A stretch of DNA of 64,000 nucleotides from Streptomyces sp. HPF1205 (GTDB lineage Bacteria; Actinomycetota; Actinomycetes; Streptomycetales; Streptomycetaceae), in assembly GCF_020400825.1 (NCBI RefSeq), contig NZ_JAINVH010000022.1, positions 1 through 64,000 of the forward strand. Direction: 5' to 3'. The notes below the pieces were generated by a model. That model was given only the letters and a program-made list of their open reading frames with translations. It ran no database searches and was not told the DNA's origin. The translations under genes were made by a program, and so were the position numbers. Below are positions 29,247 through 36,780 of this stretch, piece after piece. Within the stretch, counting starts at the first letter, position 1; each line of letters starts with the position of its first letter.

Positions 29247-29720
29247 TCAGTCGGCGGTTCCCATCGACGCCTGCTCGATGACCTCGGCGACGTCACCCGG
29301 ATGGGAGACGCTCACCGCGTGCGAGGAGCGGACCTCCACCGTGTGGGCGTGGGCGCGCTCGGCCATGAAGCGCTGGGCCTGCGGCGGGATGTTGCGGTCC
29401 TGCGTAGCCACCAGGGCCCATGACGGGATGGTCTTCCAGGCGGGCTCACCGGCGCCGTCGTGCAGAGCGGCGTTGGTGACCGGCCGCTGGGAGACGGCCA
29501 TCAGGTCGGAGACGTCCCGGGGTACGTCGGCGGCGAACTGGTCGTGGAACTCGGCCGGGACGATGGTCAGATCGGCGTCTTTCGAACCGTCCGGCAGCGT
29601 GACCGGAACGGCGTGCAGGGTGTCCCCAAGCGTGCTGCCGGGGAACTTCGACGACAGATCGAACGCGCTCTCGCCCTTGTCGGGCAGGAAGCCCGCGACG
29701 TATACGAGCGCAGAGCCGAA
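29247..29720 (-). pseudogene. 5'-truncated alpha/beta hydrolase
   Basis: An open frame without a proper start encodes LVYVAGFLPDKGES, then PRDVSDLMAVSQRPVT, WALVATQDRNIPP (catalytic Asp region) and SSHAVSVSHPGDVAEVIEQA (His). This is the C-terminal half of a family of about 230-280-residue alpha/beta hydrolases; the nucleophile Ser region is missing. The promoter TGTCACA-N16-GGTC stands immediately upstream (29738-29764), as if a deletion removed the first half of the gene but left the promoter. Confidence 0.75.
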
Positions 29721-29737
29721 TGGCCCTCATGTTTTAT

Positions 29738-29764
29738 GACCGAGTATCACCAGAAAGTGTGACA
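29738..29764 (-). promoter_or_regulatory. ECF-type promoter, copy 6 (hydrolase remnant)
   Basis: Minus-strand TGTCACA (29764-29758), 16 bases, GGTC (29741-29738). It now drives only a gene remnant. Confidence 0.65.
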
Positions 29765-29855
29765 ACAAGAAGCTTTGAGGGTCTTCTGCGGCGAGGCCGG
29801 GCGGCCTGCGCGCCACGGACGGGCCGGCCGGCCCGGGCCCGTGCCGGCGCGGGGG

Positions 29856-31346
29856 TCATGGCAGTGGTTCGGGTGGCTTGGGCGGCTTCCGTGCGGTGAG
29901 GATCTGCCGCCGTCGCCGGTCGAGTGGCTCGTGGATCTCGGTGTAGCCGCCGTTGGGTAGCCGTACGATGATGCCGGTCTCGCGCCCGTGCAGGACCATG
30001 TCGCGGTCACGCTGCTGCAGGCCCAGCGCGAGCCGTCGCGTCACGGTGTGGACCACGGCCGGCACGGTGAAGAGGCCGATGCGAACCGCCCAGGTCACCG
30101 CGTTGACGGAGACGTGGAAATGCGTGGCGATGATGTCGTTGGCGCCCCCTGTGAGCGTCAGCAGGTACACGCTCAGCCATGCGGTGCCCAGCGCGGTGCG
30201 CACCGGGTGGTCGCGCGGTCTGTCCAGCAGGTGGTGCTCGCGGCGGTCGCCGGTGACCCGGGTCTCGATGAAGGGATAGGCGCCCAGCGCGAGGAAGAGG
30301 CCGACCGCGGCCAGCAGCGGCACGAGCACGTCCAGGACCAGCGTGTGGCCCCCCACGGTGACCTCCCAGCCGGGCATGACGCGGAGCAACCCGTCGAGGG
30401 CGCCCATGTACCAGTCCGGCTGCGATCCGGACGAGACCTGGTCGGGGCGGTAAGGGCCGTACTCCCAGATGGGGTTGATCTGCGCCACCGCCGCCATGGT
30501 GAAGATCACCCCGGCGACGATGAAGAGGTAGCCCGCCGACTTCACGGCGTACACCCGCAGCGGCAGGCCGACGACGTTGCGTTCGGTGCGTCCGGGAGCG
30601 GCCCACTGGGTGTGCCGGTGCCGCAGGCGCAGAGCCAGGTGGGCGGCGAGCAGTGCGGTGATCACGGCGGGGAGCAGCAGGACGTGGAGGGTGGCGAAGC
30701 GGGCCTCCAGGTCGTGGCCGGGGAATGCGCCGCCGAAGAGGAGGTACGACAGGTACGTGCCGACGACGGGGACCGCCAGCAAGGTGCCCTCGACGACCGC
30801 CAGGCCGGTGCCGGACAGCAGGTCGCCCGGCAGGTCGTAGCCCGTCAGGCCCTCCACCATGCCTACGACCAGCACGAGGAAGTCCAGCACCCAGGTCAGC
30901 TCGCGCGGCCGGCGGAAGGCCCCGGTGAAGAACACGCGCATCAGGTGCGCGAGGACGGCGGCGAGGAAGATCAGCGCCGCCCAGTGGTGGGCCTGGCGCA
31001 TCAGCAGACCGCCGCGTACCTCGAACGAGATGTGCATCGTCGAGTCGAACGCCCCGGACACCCTCTGCCCGTCCAGCGGCGCGTAACTGCCGTGGTACAC
31101 CGTCGGTTGCGCCGAGGGGTGGAAGAAGAAGGACAGGTAGACGCCGGTGACGACGAGGACGAGGAAGCTGTAGAGGGCGATCTCCCACAGCATGAAGGAC
31201 CAGTGGTCCGGGACCGCCCTGCGCAGAGCGGCCCTCGACAGCCCGCCCGTTCCCGTGCGCGTCCGCGCCCATCGCGCGAGCCGCTCCCCCGCCGGCTCCC
31301 GCCATGCCCGGACCGGCTCGCTCTCCTCGCCCATCGCCTCACTCAT
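29856..31346 (-). CDS. Orphan cytochrome b (QcrB-type) subunit
   Basis: A 496-residue integral membrane protein resembling the cytochrome b subunit of the actinobacterial bc1 complex. The N-terminal heme helices carry the expected histidines (RQAHHWAALIF, LHVLLLPAVIT, AAHLALRLRHRH), the Qo-site GYDLPGD and NPIWEYGPYRP segments are present, and several hydrophobic helices follow. No qcrA, qcrC or oxidase genes are adjacent, so it is a stand-alone paralogue that may replace the main QcrB under special conditions. The promoter TGTCACA-N16-GGTC is about 50 bases upstream. Confidence 0.9.
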   Translation of the reverse strand: MSEAMGEESEPVRAWREPAGERLARWARTRTGTGGLSRAALRRAVPDHWSFMLWEIALYSFLVLVVTGVYLSFFFHPSAQPTVYHGSYAPLDGQRVSGAFDSTMHISFEVRGGLLMRQAHHWAALIFLAAVLAHLMRVFFTGAFRRPRELTWVLDFLVLVVGMVEGLTGYDLPGDLLSGTGLAVVEGTLLAVPVVGTYLSYLLFGGAFPGHDLEARFATLHVLLLPAVITALLAAHLALRLRHRHTQWAAPGRTERNVVGLPLRVYAVKSAGYLFIVAGVIFTMAAVAQINPIWEYGPYRPDQVSSGSQPDWYMGALDGLLRVMPGWEVTVGGHTLVLDVLVPLLAAVGLFLALGAYPFIETRVTGDRREHHLLDRPRDHPVRTALGTAWLSVYLLTLTGGANDIIATHFHVSVNAVTWAVRIGLFTVPAVVHTVTRRLALGLQQRDRDMVLHGRETGIIVRLPNGGYTEIHEPLDRRRRQILTARKPPKPPEPLP

Positions 31347-31394
31347 TCCTGGATCGCCCTCCGCACGCCGCGACCGAACGGGTCACACAGGGAA

Positions 31395-31421
31395 GACCGG
31401 GCAGGAACACATGGTGTGACA
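31395..31421 (-). promoter_or_regulatory. ECF-type promoter, copy 7 (cytochrome b gene)
   Basis: Minus-strand TGTCACA (31421-31415), 16 bases, GGTC (31398-31395). Confidence 0.7.
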
Positions 31422-31483
31422 ATTAGTGATGCGTCGCACAGTTTTTCATGATCGACGCGCTGCCCGGACGCACGGAAATCGAC

Positions 31484-31510
31484 CGTCACGACTCTCCCGG
31501 CTGTCTGGTC
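31484..31510 (+). promoter_or_regulatory. ECF-type promoter, copy 8 (coiled-coil gene pair)
   Basis: Plus-strand CGTCACG (31484-31490), 16 bases, GGTC (31507-31510), 59 bases before the small coiled-coil gene. Two mismatches in the first element make it the weakest of the ten. Confidence 0.5.
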
Positions 31511-31569
31511 ATTCAGGTAGGGGGGCCTGCCCCCAGCCGCCGACCGGACCGACCCCAGGGAAGAGCCAC

Positions 31570-31734
31570 ATGTTCCTCCACCCCGACCAGTGTTCCGATC
31601 CCGCCGCCGGTGCCCTGCTGGAAGCCGAAGCCGCCCTGCTGGAAGCCCGGCTGCGGATGCTTCGGGAGGCGCTCGGCAGTGTCGACGCACGCATCGCCGC
31701 GGTTGCCGAGGAACTGCGCCGACGGAACCGTTAG
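31570..31734 (+). CDS. Small coiled-coil protein
   Basis: A 54-residue protein that is almost one amphipathic helix (LEAEAALLEARLRMLREALG, VDARIAAVAEELRRR). The ATG follows AGGGAAG at good distance. I do not recognise the family. It precedes, by 76 bases, a gene that also begins with a coiled coil, so the two products may pair. Confidence 0.65.
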   Translation: MFLHPDQCSDPAAGALLEAEAALLEARLRMLREALGSVDARIAAVAEELRRRNR

Positions 31735-31810
31735 GTCGCCCTCCCACGACACCGACAGCCGTTGCATTCCGAAGGAACGGTGGCAACAATGGTGCAGTCG
31801 AGAGGAACAC

Positions 31811-32308
31811 ATGGTCTCTGCTGCCAATCGGCCACCGAACACGGCGCATGACATCGAGGTCACAGCCGGGGACCTCCAGGAGGAGCTGGCCCGCCTGGAG
31901 ATCCAGAAGCAGGCCCTGGAGCGGGAGTTGTCCGCGGTTGTCGCCCATCTGAGTTCCGTCCAACGCGTCCTGGGTACGCTCCAGGCCGTGCTCCCCTCCC
32001 AGGAGCCGAAGTCGGCGCCTGTCGCACCGCCGGTACCGGCAGCTCCCGGCGAGAAGCCGTCCCTCAAGGCTGCGGACAGCGCCTCGGCCGGGGACGACGA
32101 GCAGAGGACGTACGGCAGGCTCACCGAGCAGATCCTGGAGTTCTTCGCCGGGACGGGCGGCGCCGACGTACGCGCGCGGGACGTGGCCGCGGCACTCGGC
32201 CGGGACACGGACAACGGCAGCATCAACGCGGTCCGCAGCACCCTGGACCGGCTCGTCGGCACCTCCCGGATCCGGCGCAGCGGGCGCGGGCTCTACCGCG
32301 CCGGGTAG
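31811..32308 (+). CDS. Coiled-coil plus winged-helix DNA-binding protein
   Basis: A 165-residue protein. Residues about 15-60 form a leucine-rich coiled coil (LQEELARLEIQKQALEREL), a Pro/Ala linker follows, and residues about 100-165 look like a winged helix (LTEQILEFFAGTG, VRARDVAAALGRD, VRSTLDRLVGTSRIRRSGRG). The ATG is preceded by GAGAGGAAC. A DNA-binding regulator is likely, possibly together with the small coiled-coil protein just upstream. No specific family name is recognised. Confidence 0.75.
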   Translation: MVSAANRPPNTAHDIEVTAGDLQEELARLEIQKQALERELSAVVAHLSSVQRVLGTLQAVLPSQEPKSAPVAPPVPAAPGEKPSLKAADSASAGDDEQRTYGRLTEQILEFFAGTGGADVRARDVAAALGRDTDNGSINAVRSTLDRLVGTSRIRRSGRGLYRAG

Positions 32309-32374
32309 CCCTGTGCCGCGTGCCCGTACCGGGTGGATCGCACCGTGTGATCCCGGCCGCCCGCGCAGGCCCGT

Positions 32375-32530
32375 TCACGGGGTGGGGGCGTCCGCCGGCA
32401 GTTCTTCGTGGCGGGGCTCCCCGTGGGTGACGAAGGCTTCGCGGGGCCGTTGCACCAAGACCAGCGAGGCGTGCCGTTCGGCATCCGCGTACCGCTCGGG
32501 GCGCGAGTGGCCGCGAGGCGCTGCCACCGA
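32375..32530 (-). pseudogene. Possible C-terminal gene remnant
   Basis: About 50 codons ending in TGA encode ERYADAERHASLVLVQRPRE and AFVTHGEPRHEELPADAP with coding-like codon use, but no start, promoter or family match is found. It may be the tail of a deleted gene. Confidence 0.25.
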
Positions 32531-32579
32531 TCTTCCTGACAGCCCTGGCACCGCCTCGCGGCCGATGCGGATGCTCCGG

Positions 32580-33368
32580 CTAGTCAGTGGCGACCCGGGT
32601 GGGGTCGGTGGGCCTCGGCAGCAGGAAACCGTCGATGTACAGATCGACCCTCTCGTTGTAGAAAGCGGTCAGCCCGGCGATGCGGTTGGCGTGGATGGTC
32701 GGGAAGTCGTACATCCAGGCGATGTCCTCGTGGGAAGCGGTGTCACCGTCGAACGACCAGTAGCTGCTCGTCGTCCCCTTGTACGGGCATCGGGTCACCG
32801 TGTCCGAGTGCCGCAGCCGCGTCCAGTCGATGTTCGTGCGGTTGAGGTAGTAGCGGGTCGGCAGGCCGGTCTCGAACAGCTTCACGCAATCGGCAGCCTC
32901 CGCCAGCACGACACCGTCCAACTCGACTCGGACGCTGCTGCTCGAACGCAGGGCGTCCACACGGGAGTAGGGGCTCCGAGGATGGACGAAGACCGGCTCG
33001 TCCTCCTCGAACCAGTAGTCCAGTGCCTCCCACTCGAAGCGCACGGTGCCGCGCAGTGGTCCCGGGGCGCCCTCGCCCCAGACCCACGCAGCCCCCGCAC
33101 GGACCTCCGGACCGACCTGCAGGGTGTGACGGTGCGCGGGACCGGCACCGAGTTGCTCACTGTGCTCGTCGTCGTGGAGCACGCCGTCCACCAGGTCCTC
33201 GACCGGAATGCTGAACTGGGGATAGGCCTGCCATTCCCACACGTACAGCGCGCGGCGCGTGTCGAAGACCACGCGCCCGCCGACCATTCCCCGGATACGG
33301 CGGGGAACGGGCTCGACGTGCCCGATCGGGACGATGAGGCTGGGGTGCAGGACGCTTTCGGTTGCCAT
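32580..33368 (-). CDS. DUF427 protein
   Basis: A 262-residue protein with two DUF427 (PF04248) units. VRVELDGVVLAEAADCVKLF and TRYYLNRTNIDWTRL lead to TRCPYKGTTSSYWSFDG, the hallmark CPYKG motif with W/Y pattern; the N-terminal half contains a degenerate version (GRVVFDTRRALYVWEW). The ATG at 33368 follows AAAGGTG. The fold is a small beta-barrel of unknown biochemical role. Confidence 0.88.
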   Translation of the reverse strand: MATESVLHPSLIVPIGHVEPVPRRIRGMVGGRVVFDTRRALYVWEWQAYPQFSIPVEDLVDGVLHDDEHSEQLGAGPAHRHTLQVGPEVRAGAAWVWGEGAPGPLRGTVRFEWEALDYWFEEDEPVFVHPRSPYSRVDALRSSSSVRVELDGVVLAEAADCVKLFETGLPTRYYLNRTNIDWTRLRHSDTVTRCPYKGTTSSYWSFDGDTASHEDIAWMYDFPTIHANRIAGLTAFYNERVDLYIDGFLLPRPTDPTRVATD

Positions 33369-33581
33369 GGTGATCACCTTTGTGTTCGCTGATGGTGGCT
33401 CGCCGGGCCTGGTGGCCGCCTGCGGCGCAGAGGGGCGCGAGGCCGCCGGCGCGTCGGTCGCCTGCGGCACACCGCGGCAGACCGCCGCGCCTTCCCGTCT
33501 GCCGCATGGGCGGACACACGGCATGTTGACGAAGCCGCCGTTGGTTTCCCGGTTCGCCGGTCACCAGACCGCCGAATGACA

Positions 33582-33623
33582 CCGGTCCGGGACCGGTGAG
33601 CGCCGGTCCGGGACCGGTGAGCG
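33582..33623. repeat. 21-base tandem duplication
   Basis: CCGGTCCGGGACCGGTGAGCG occurs twice in direct succession, minus the last base it is followed by a partial third copy. Each unit holds a near-palindrome CCGGTCCGGGACCGG. It lies downstream of the cupin gene and could act in termination. The rest of 33369-33679 shows no gene. Confidence 0.6.
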
Positions 33624-33679
33624 CCGGTGTGGCACCGCCCGCCGCCCTCGGTCGGCGGACGGTGCCATAACCGCGAGGG

Positions 33680-34147
33680 TCAGGCGCTGGGCCGCGGGGC
33701 ACGCAGGTGTGCCCGCCTCCGCAGTTCCTCCTCGTCGACGAGTTCGAGCATGGGCTTGCCGGGGGCGCACATCATCGTGACGACGAACTCGGTCCTCTCG
33801 TCGGAGAGGGCGTTGCCGTCCTGGTAATGGATGGCATCGCCGCCGGGCTCCCAAAAGGTGCCACCGGCCTCGACGATGCGCTCGGGCTCGCCCTCGAGTT
33901 CGAAGCGCACCGCGCCCTTGATGACATAGCCGAACGCCGGGCCGGAGTGGCGGTGCGGTGGGGTGCCGGGGTCACCGGGCTCCCACTCGACGTGGATGGT
34001 CATCGCCGAGGCGCCCTCCGGAACAGTGATCGGGGAGGCGTCCTGAAGCATCCTCGCCGCCCGGGTCCAACTCGGCCCGTCCCCGGCGACGGTACCGTGA
34101 CCGTGCCCCACGTGGCCGTCGTGGGCGTGCTGTGAATTCTCCGACAC
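33680..34147 (-). CDS. Cupin-domain protein with His-rich N-terminus
   Basis: A 155-residue single cupin. Motif 1 is PPHRHSGPAFGYVIKGAVRFEL and motif 2 is GDAIHYQDGN, giving metal-binding His residues. The N-terminus HAHDGHVGHGHG is unusually His-rich and may bind extra metal. The GTG at 34147 is preferred because GGAAGG lies upstream; an ATG at 34210 is the alternative. Function is unknown. A TGTCACA-N16-GGTC promoter stands about 100 bases upstream. Confidence 0.85.
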   Translation of the reverse strand: MSENSQHAHDGHVGHGHGTVAGDGPSWTRAARMLQDASPITVPEGASAMTIHVEWEPGDPGTPPHRHSGPAFGYVIKGAVRFELEGEPERIVEAGGTFWEPGGDAIHYQDGNALSDERTEFVVTMMCAPGKPMLELVDEEELRRRAHLRAPRPSA

Positions 34148-34242
34148 TGAGTCGCACCTTCCGTGATCCCACCGTGTTCCGGCACCGTCTTCGGCTGCCA
34201 CGGTGGTCATGTGGCCGGTCGTGAAGACCGCTCGACCCTCCT

Positions 34243-34269
34243 GACCGGACGTCCGGCGGATCTGTGACA
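34243..34269 (-). promoter_or_regulatory. ECF-type promoter, copy 9 (cupin gene)
   Basis: Minus-strand TGTCACA (34269-34263), 16 bases, GGTC (34246-34243). The downstream flank GATCCGCCGG is shared with copy 10 in CATCCGCCG. Confidence 0.7.
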
Positions 34270-34376
34270 CGTGCGACGCCCGGCTGCCCTCCGGCATCCG
34301 CAGTCGGCGGTGTCGCGCGGTGTCGCCGGAACGGGACCCGTGCGGTAGGGCCGCCGTCGGAGCCTGTGACACCCGG

Positions 34377-35018
34377 TCAGTGAGGCATGAGCAGCATCAC
34401 GGCCGTTCCCAGCGCCATGGCCCCGTCACGCAGGTGGCCGTACGGATCGTGCGTCGCGGCTCGGCGCCGCGCGGTGTCCGCGGCGGGCGTGGGATGGGGC
34501 ATCGGGTTCAACCACCTTACGCCGCAGGCAAGGAGGTACGCGGTCAGCAGACCGGTGACCACGTCGGCCGTCGCCGGGACGCTCGCAGCGTGATCAACAG
34601 TTGCAAAGTGGTGCGCACCCGGCCCGCTTCCGGCCGGGGTCTCGTGGGATGGGACCGCCCACATGTGGGGAGTCCACAGCATCCAGGCCATCGCCGCCAT
34701 ACCGGCCGCAGGTGGCAGTCGGTCGGCCATCGCCGCTGACTCCCCGGTGCGGCGGTGGACCGCGGTCAGGGGGAACCAAAGAGCGCCTGCCATGAGGAGG
34801 ACCGTCGTGGTCGGGCCCGAGAGCGATCGGCCCAGGCCCCAAGGCATCGCTGCCATGACAACGGCCGTGGCGAAGTGCAGGAGGTGGTCCACCCGGTCAC
34901 GCCGCCCCATCCCCGGCGTCCGGGCACCGTGCAGCAATGCGTGCAACGCCGCTGACGCGAAGAGCACCGTCAGCATGCAGCGCACGACGTCGACGGGAGT
35001 ATGCACAGGGCAGGTCAT
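34377..35018 (-). CDS. DUF5134 membrane protein
   Basis: A 213-residue protein with about five hydrophobic segments (for example VLLMAGALWFPLTAV and GLLTAYLLACGVRWLNP), and conserved-looking His residues in helices (HALLHG, HLLHFATAVVMAAMPWG). The pattern matches the actinobacterial DUF5134 family of unknown function. No TGTCACA-type promoter is visible upstream. Confidence 0.75.
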   Translation of the reverse strand: MTCPVHTPVDVVRCMLTVLFASAALHALLHGARTPGMGRRDRVDHLLHFATAVVMAAMPWGLGRSLSGPTTTVLLMAGALWFPLTAVHRRTGESAAMADRLPPAAGMAAMAWMLWTPHMWAVPSHETPAGSGPGAHHFATVDHAASVPATADVVTGLLTAYLLACGVRWLNPMPHPTPAADTARRRAATHDPYGHLRDGAMALGTAVMLLMPH

Positions 35019-35435
35019 GTGGTGGGCAGCGCGGCCACGCCATCGTCGGATTCGCGGAACGCGTCCGTAGGCGTCTCGTCCGACATCGTGCGCACCTTCC
35101 CCGGTCCATCACCGCTCACGGACCTGACCGACCGGCTCCCGGACTACCACCACTGGGAGGACAGATGTGACGGCTTCTTGCGCGGTGCGGCCCCGCCTGC
35201 GAGCGGGTATCGATCCTGCCCGGCGGGCGCCACGGCGGCGCCCACCGCCGCCCTCCGCACCCTGGGTAGCCGTCCACGCGCCCCGGGGCCGCTGCCGGGA
35301 CGCCCTCCGTCGAAGGCGAACTCCTCGAATAGCTACCCGCCGGCCCTGCGAAGCGCCGGGGGCACGGGGACGCTTCGTGGAGGGGAACAGCACGCGCGCA
35401 CCCGTACCGCAAGGACGACGAGATGCTGCCGGCAC
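35019..35435. other. No supported gene
   Basis: A GTG at 35167 has a fine upstream GGGAGGA, but its frame yields only an Arg/Pro-rich sequence that runs on into the TetR gene, so I do not call it. Nothing else is recognised. Confidence 0.4.
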
Positions 35436-35702
35436 TCAGGCGGCGTTGTCCGTCGCCTCCGACTCGCGCGCCGCACTCCGCCGCATCGCGCGGCGCTCCC
35501 CTTCGGTTGTGCCACCCCAGATCCCCTCCACCGGCCCGACATCGATGGCCCACGCCAAACACTGCCTCGTCACAGGGCAATGGCTGCAGACGACCTTCGC
35601 CTCGTCCGTCTGCAGCACTGCCATACCGCTGTTGACGCCGCCTATCGGGAAGAAGAGATCAGGGTCTTCGCGTAGGCAGAGACCGCGTACGCGCCAGTCC
35701 AT
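35436..35702 (-). CDS. WhiB-family iron-sulfur regulator
   Basis: An 88-residue WhiB-like protein. The four cluster ligands are Cys9, Cys39, Cys42 and Cys48 (C-x29-CSHC-x5-C), followed by the beta-turn GIWGGTTEGERR and a basic tail for DNA contact. The ATG has a near-perfect AGGAGGTG site. WhiB proteins bind a [4Fe-4S] cluster, sense redox or NO, and work with the principal sigma factor. A TGTCACA-N16-GGTC promoter lies about 100 bases upstream. Confidence 0.94.
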   Translation of the reverse strand: MDWRVRGLCLREDPDLFFPIGGVNSGMAVLQTDEAKVVCSHCPVTRQCLAWAIDVGPVEGIWGGTTEGERRAMRRSAARESEATDNAA

Positions 35703-35799
35703 AGGACACCTCCTGCGTGCGGCACGGATACCGCTTCGCCGTGTGGGGAAGCGAGAAGAAGGCGGTGGGTGGGTGCATGACCCGCGCTTCACCCTGAAA

Positions 35800-35826
35800 G
35801 ACCGCGCGGTCGGCGGATGTGTGACA
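35800..35826 (-). promoter_or_regulatory. ECF-type promoter, copy 10 (whiB-like gene)
   Basis: Minus-strand TGTCACA (35826-35820), 16 bases, GGTC (35803-35800). The remainder of the 35703-36014 gap shows no gene. Confidence 0.7.
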
Positions 35827-36014
35827 CCGAACCGCGGTGGCCGCTTCGGAACGGACCCGGCCGCCCACTGCCCTGGACTCCGGCAGGAAATCCCCCCAAA
35901 GGCCGTTACTCTTTTCGCCACCGCCTATCGCGTTCTGGGCAGTGCTGTCGAGGCCGAGGACGTCGTCCAGGACGGCGATGCCCACGGCGGCGGACACTTT
36001 GCGGAACCGTCGCC

Positions 36015-36038
36015 AGTATTGGACCGATCGATCTCATT
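36015..36038. promoter_or_regulatory. Probable operator of the TetR gene
   Basis: AGTATTGGACCGATCGATCT shares the GACCGATC core with the palindrome upstream of the SDR gene (36701-36722) and stands just before the TetR start, suggesting autoregulation. Confidence 0.5.
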
Positions 36039-36054
36039 GGGTTACGGTGGTGGC

Positions 36055-36645
36055 GTGGCCAGGACCAAGGCATTCGATCCGGACGCCGCGCTGCGGTCGG
36101 CCCTCGATCTGTTCTGGCGGCGCGGCTACGAAGCGACGTCGGTGGCGGACCTCGTGGAGCACCTCGGGATCGGTCGCGCCAGCCTCTACGCGACCTTCGG
36201 GGGCAAGCGCGAGCTGTACCTGAAGGCGCTGGACCGGTACGTCGAGACGCGCGACCCGCTCATCCTCGAGGAACTGTCGCAGCCGGGTCCCGTGATGCCC
36301 GCGGTGCGGGCGATGGTACGCCGTTTCGCGGCGGAGGCTTCGGCGCCGGAAGTACGGCTGGCCGGCTGCTTCGTCACCAACACGGCCGCGGAACTGGGTC
36401 CGCACGATCCCGCGGCGGCCCGCCGCGTGGAGAACAGCTGGGAATACGTCGAGACGATGCTGTACTCCGCCTTCGTGCGGGCCCGGGCCCAGGGCGAGCT
36501 TCCCGAGGATCGCGATCCGCGTGCGCTGGCCCGCATGCTCCTCGTCATGCTGCAAGGGGTGCGCGTCGTCGGCAAGGTGTCGGACGATCCCGCGCGGGTG
36601 CGGGACGCCGCGGAGCAGGCTCTGGCCCTGTTGCCCCGGATCTGA
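36055..36645 (+). CDS. TetR-family repressor
   Basis: A 196-residue regulator. The HTH reads VADLVEHLGIGRASLYATFG, within the FWRRGYEATS context of the AcrR-like subgroup. The GTG at 36055 is chosen because the homologous start (MARTKAFDPD) lies there. The C-terminal domain with LAGCFVTNTAAELGPHD resembles TetR proteins that control SDR enzymes. The SDR gene follows in the same direction after 135 bases and carries a matching operator. Confidence 0.92.
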   Translation: MARTKAFDPDAALRSALDLFWRRGYEATSVADLVEHLGIGRASLYATFGGKRELYLKALDRYVETRDPLILEELSQPGPVMPAVRAMVRRFAAEASAPEVRLAGCFVTNTAAELGPHDPAAARRVENSWEYVETMLYSAFVRARAQGELPEDRDPRALARMLLVMLQGVRVVGKVSDDPARVRDAAEQALALLPRI

Positions 36646-36700
36646 TTCATCGGAGCGAGCAGTCGTCACATCGCGCGACTCGTCCTGATCGGGGCGGTAA

Positions 36701-36722
36701 TACTGAACTGATCGGTCTAGTA
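36701..36722. promoter_or_regulatory. Palindromic TetR operator upstream of SDR gene
   Basis: TACTGAACTGATCGGTCTAG plus TA is an imperfect palindrome with 16 of 22 symmetric positions. Its minus strand AGACCGATCAGT is of the kind bound by many TetR proteins. Confidence 0.6.
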
Positions 36723-36780
36723 TTCGGCGCATGCGCCGTCCCTGACGATGCTGTCTTTCTCACCAGAAGGAACCAACGCC

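Noticed and set aside
34365-34371. Another TGTCACA on the minus strand, near the DUF5134 stop
   Set aside because: No GGTC stands 16 bases away (CTAC instead), so it was not counted as a regulon promoter.
35167-36054. A longer start for the TetR protein at 35167 with a good Shine-Dalgarno sequence
   Set aside because: It would add about 296 Arg/Pro-rich residues with no TetR-family counterpart; the GTG at 36055 fits the family start.
36667-36693. CGTCACA followed after 16 bases by GATC upstream of the SDR gene
   Set aside because: The second element does not match and a TetR palindrome better explains this promoter.
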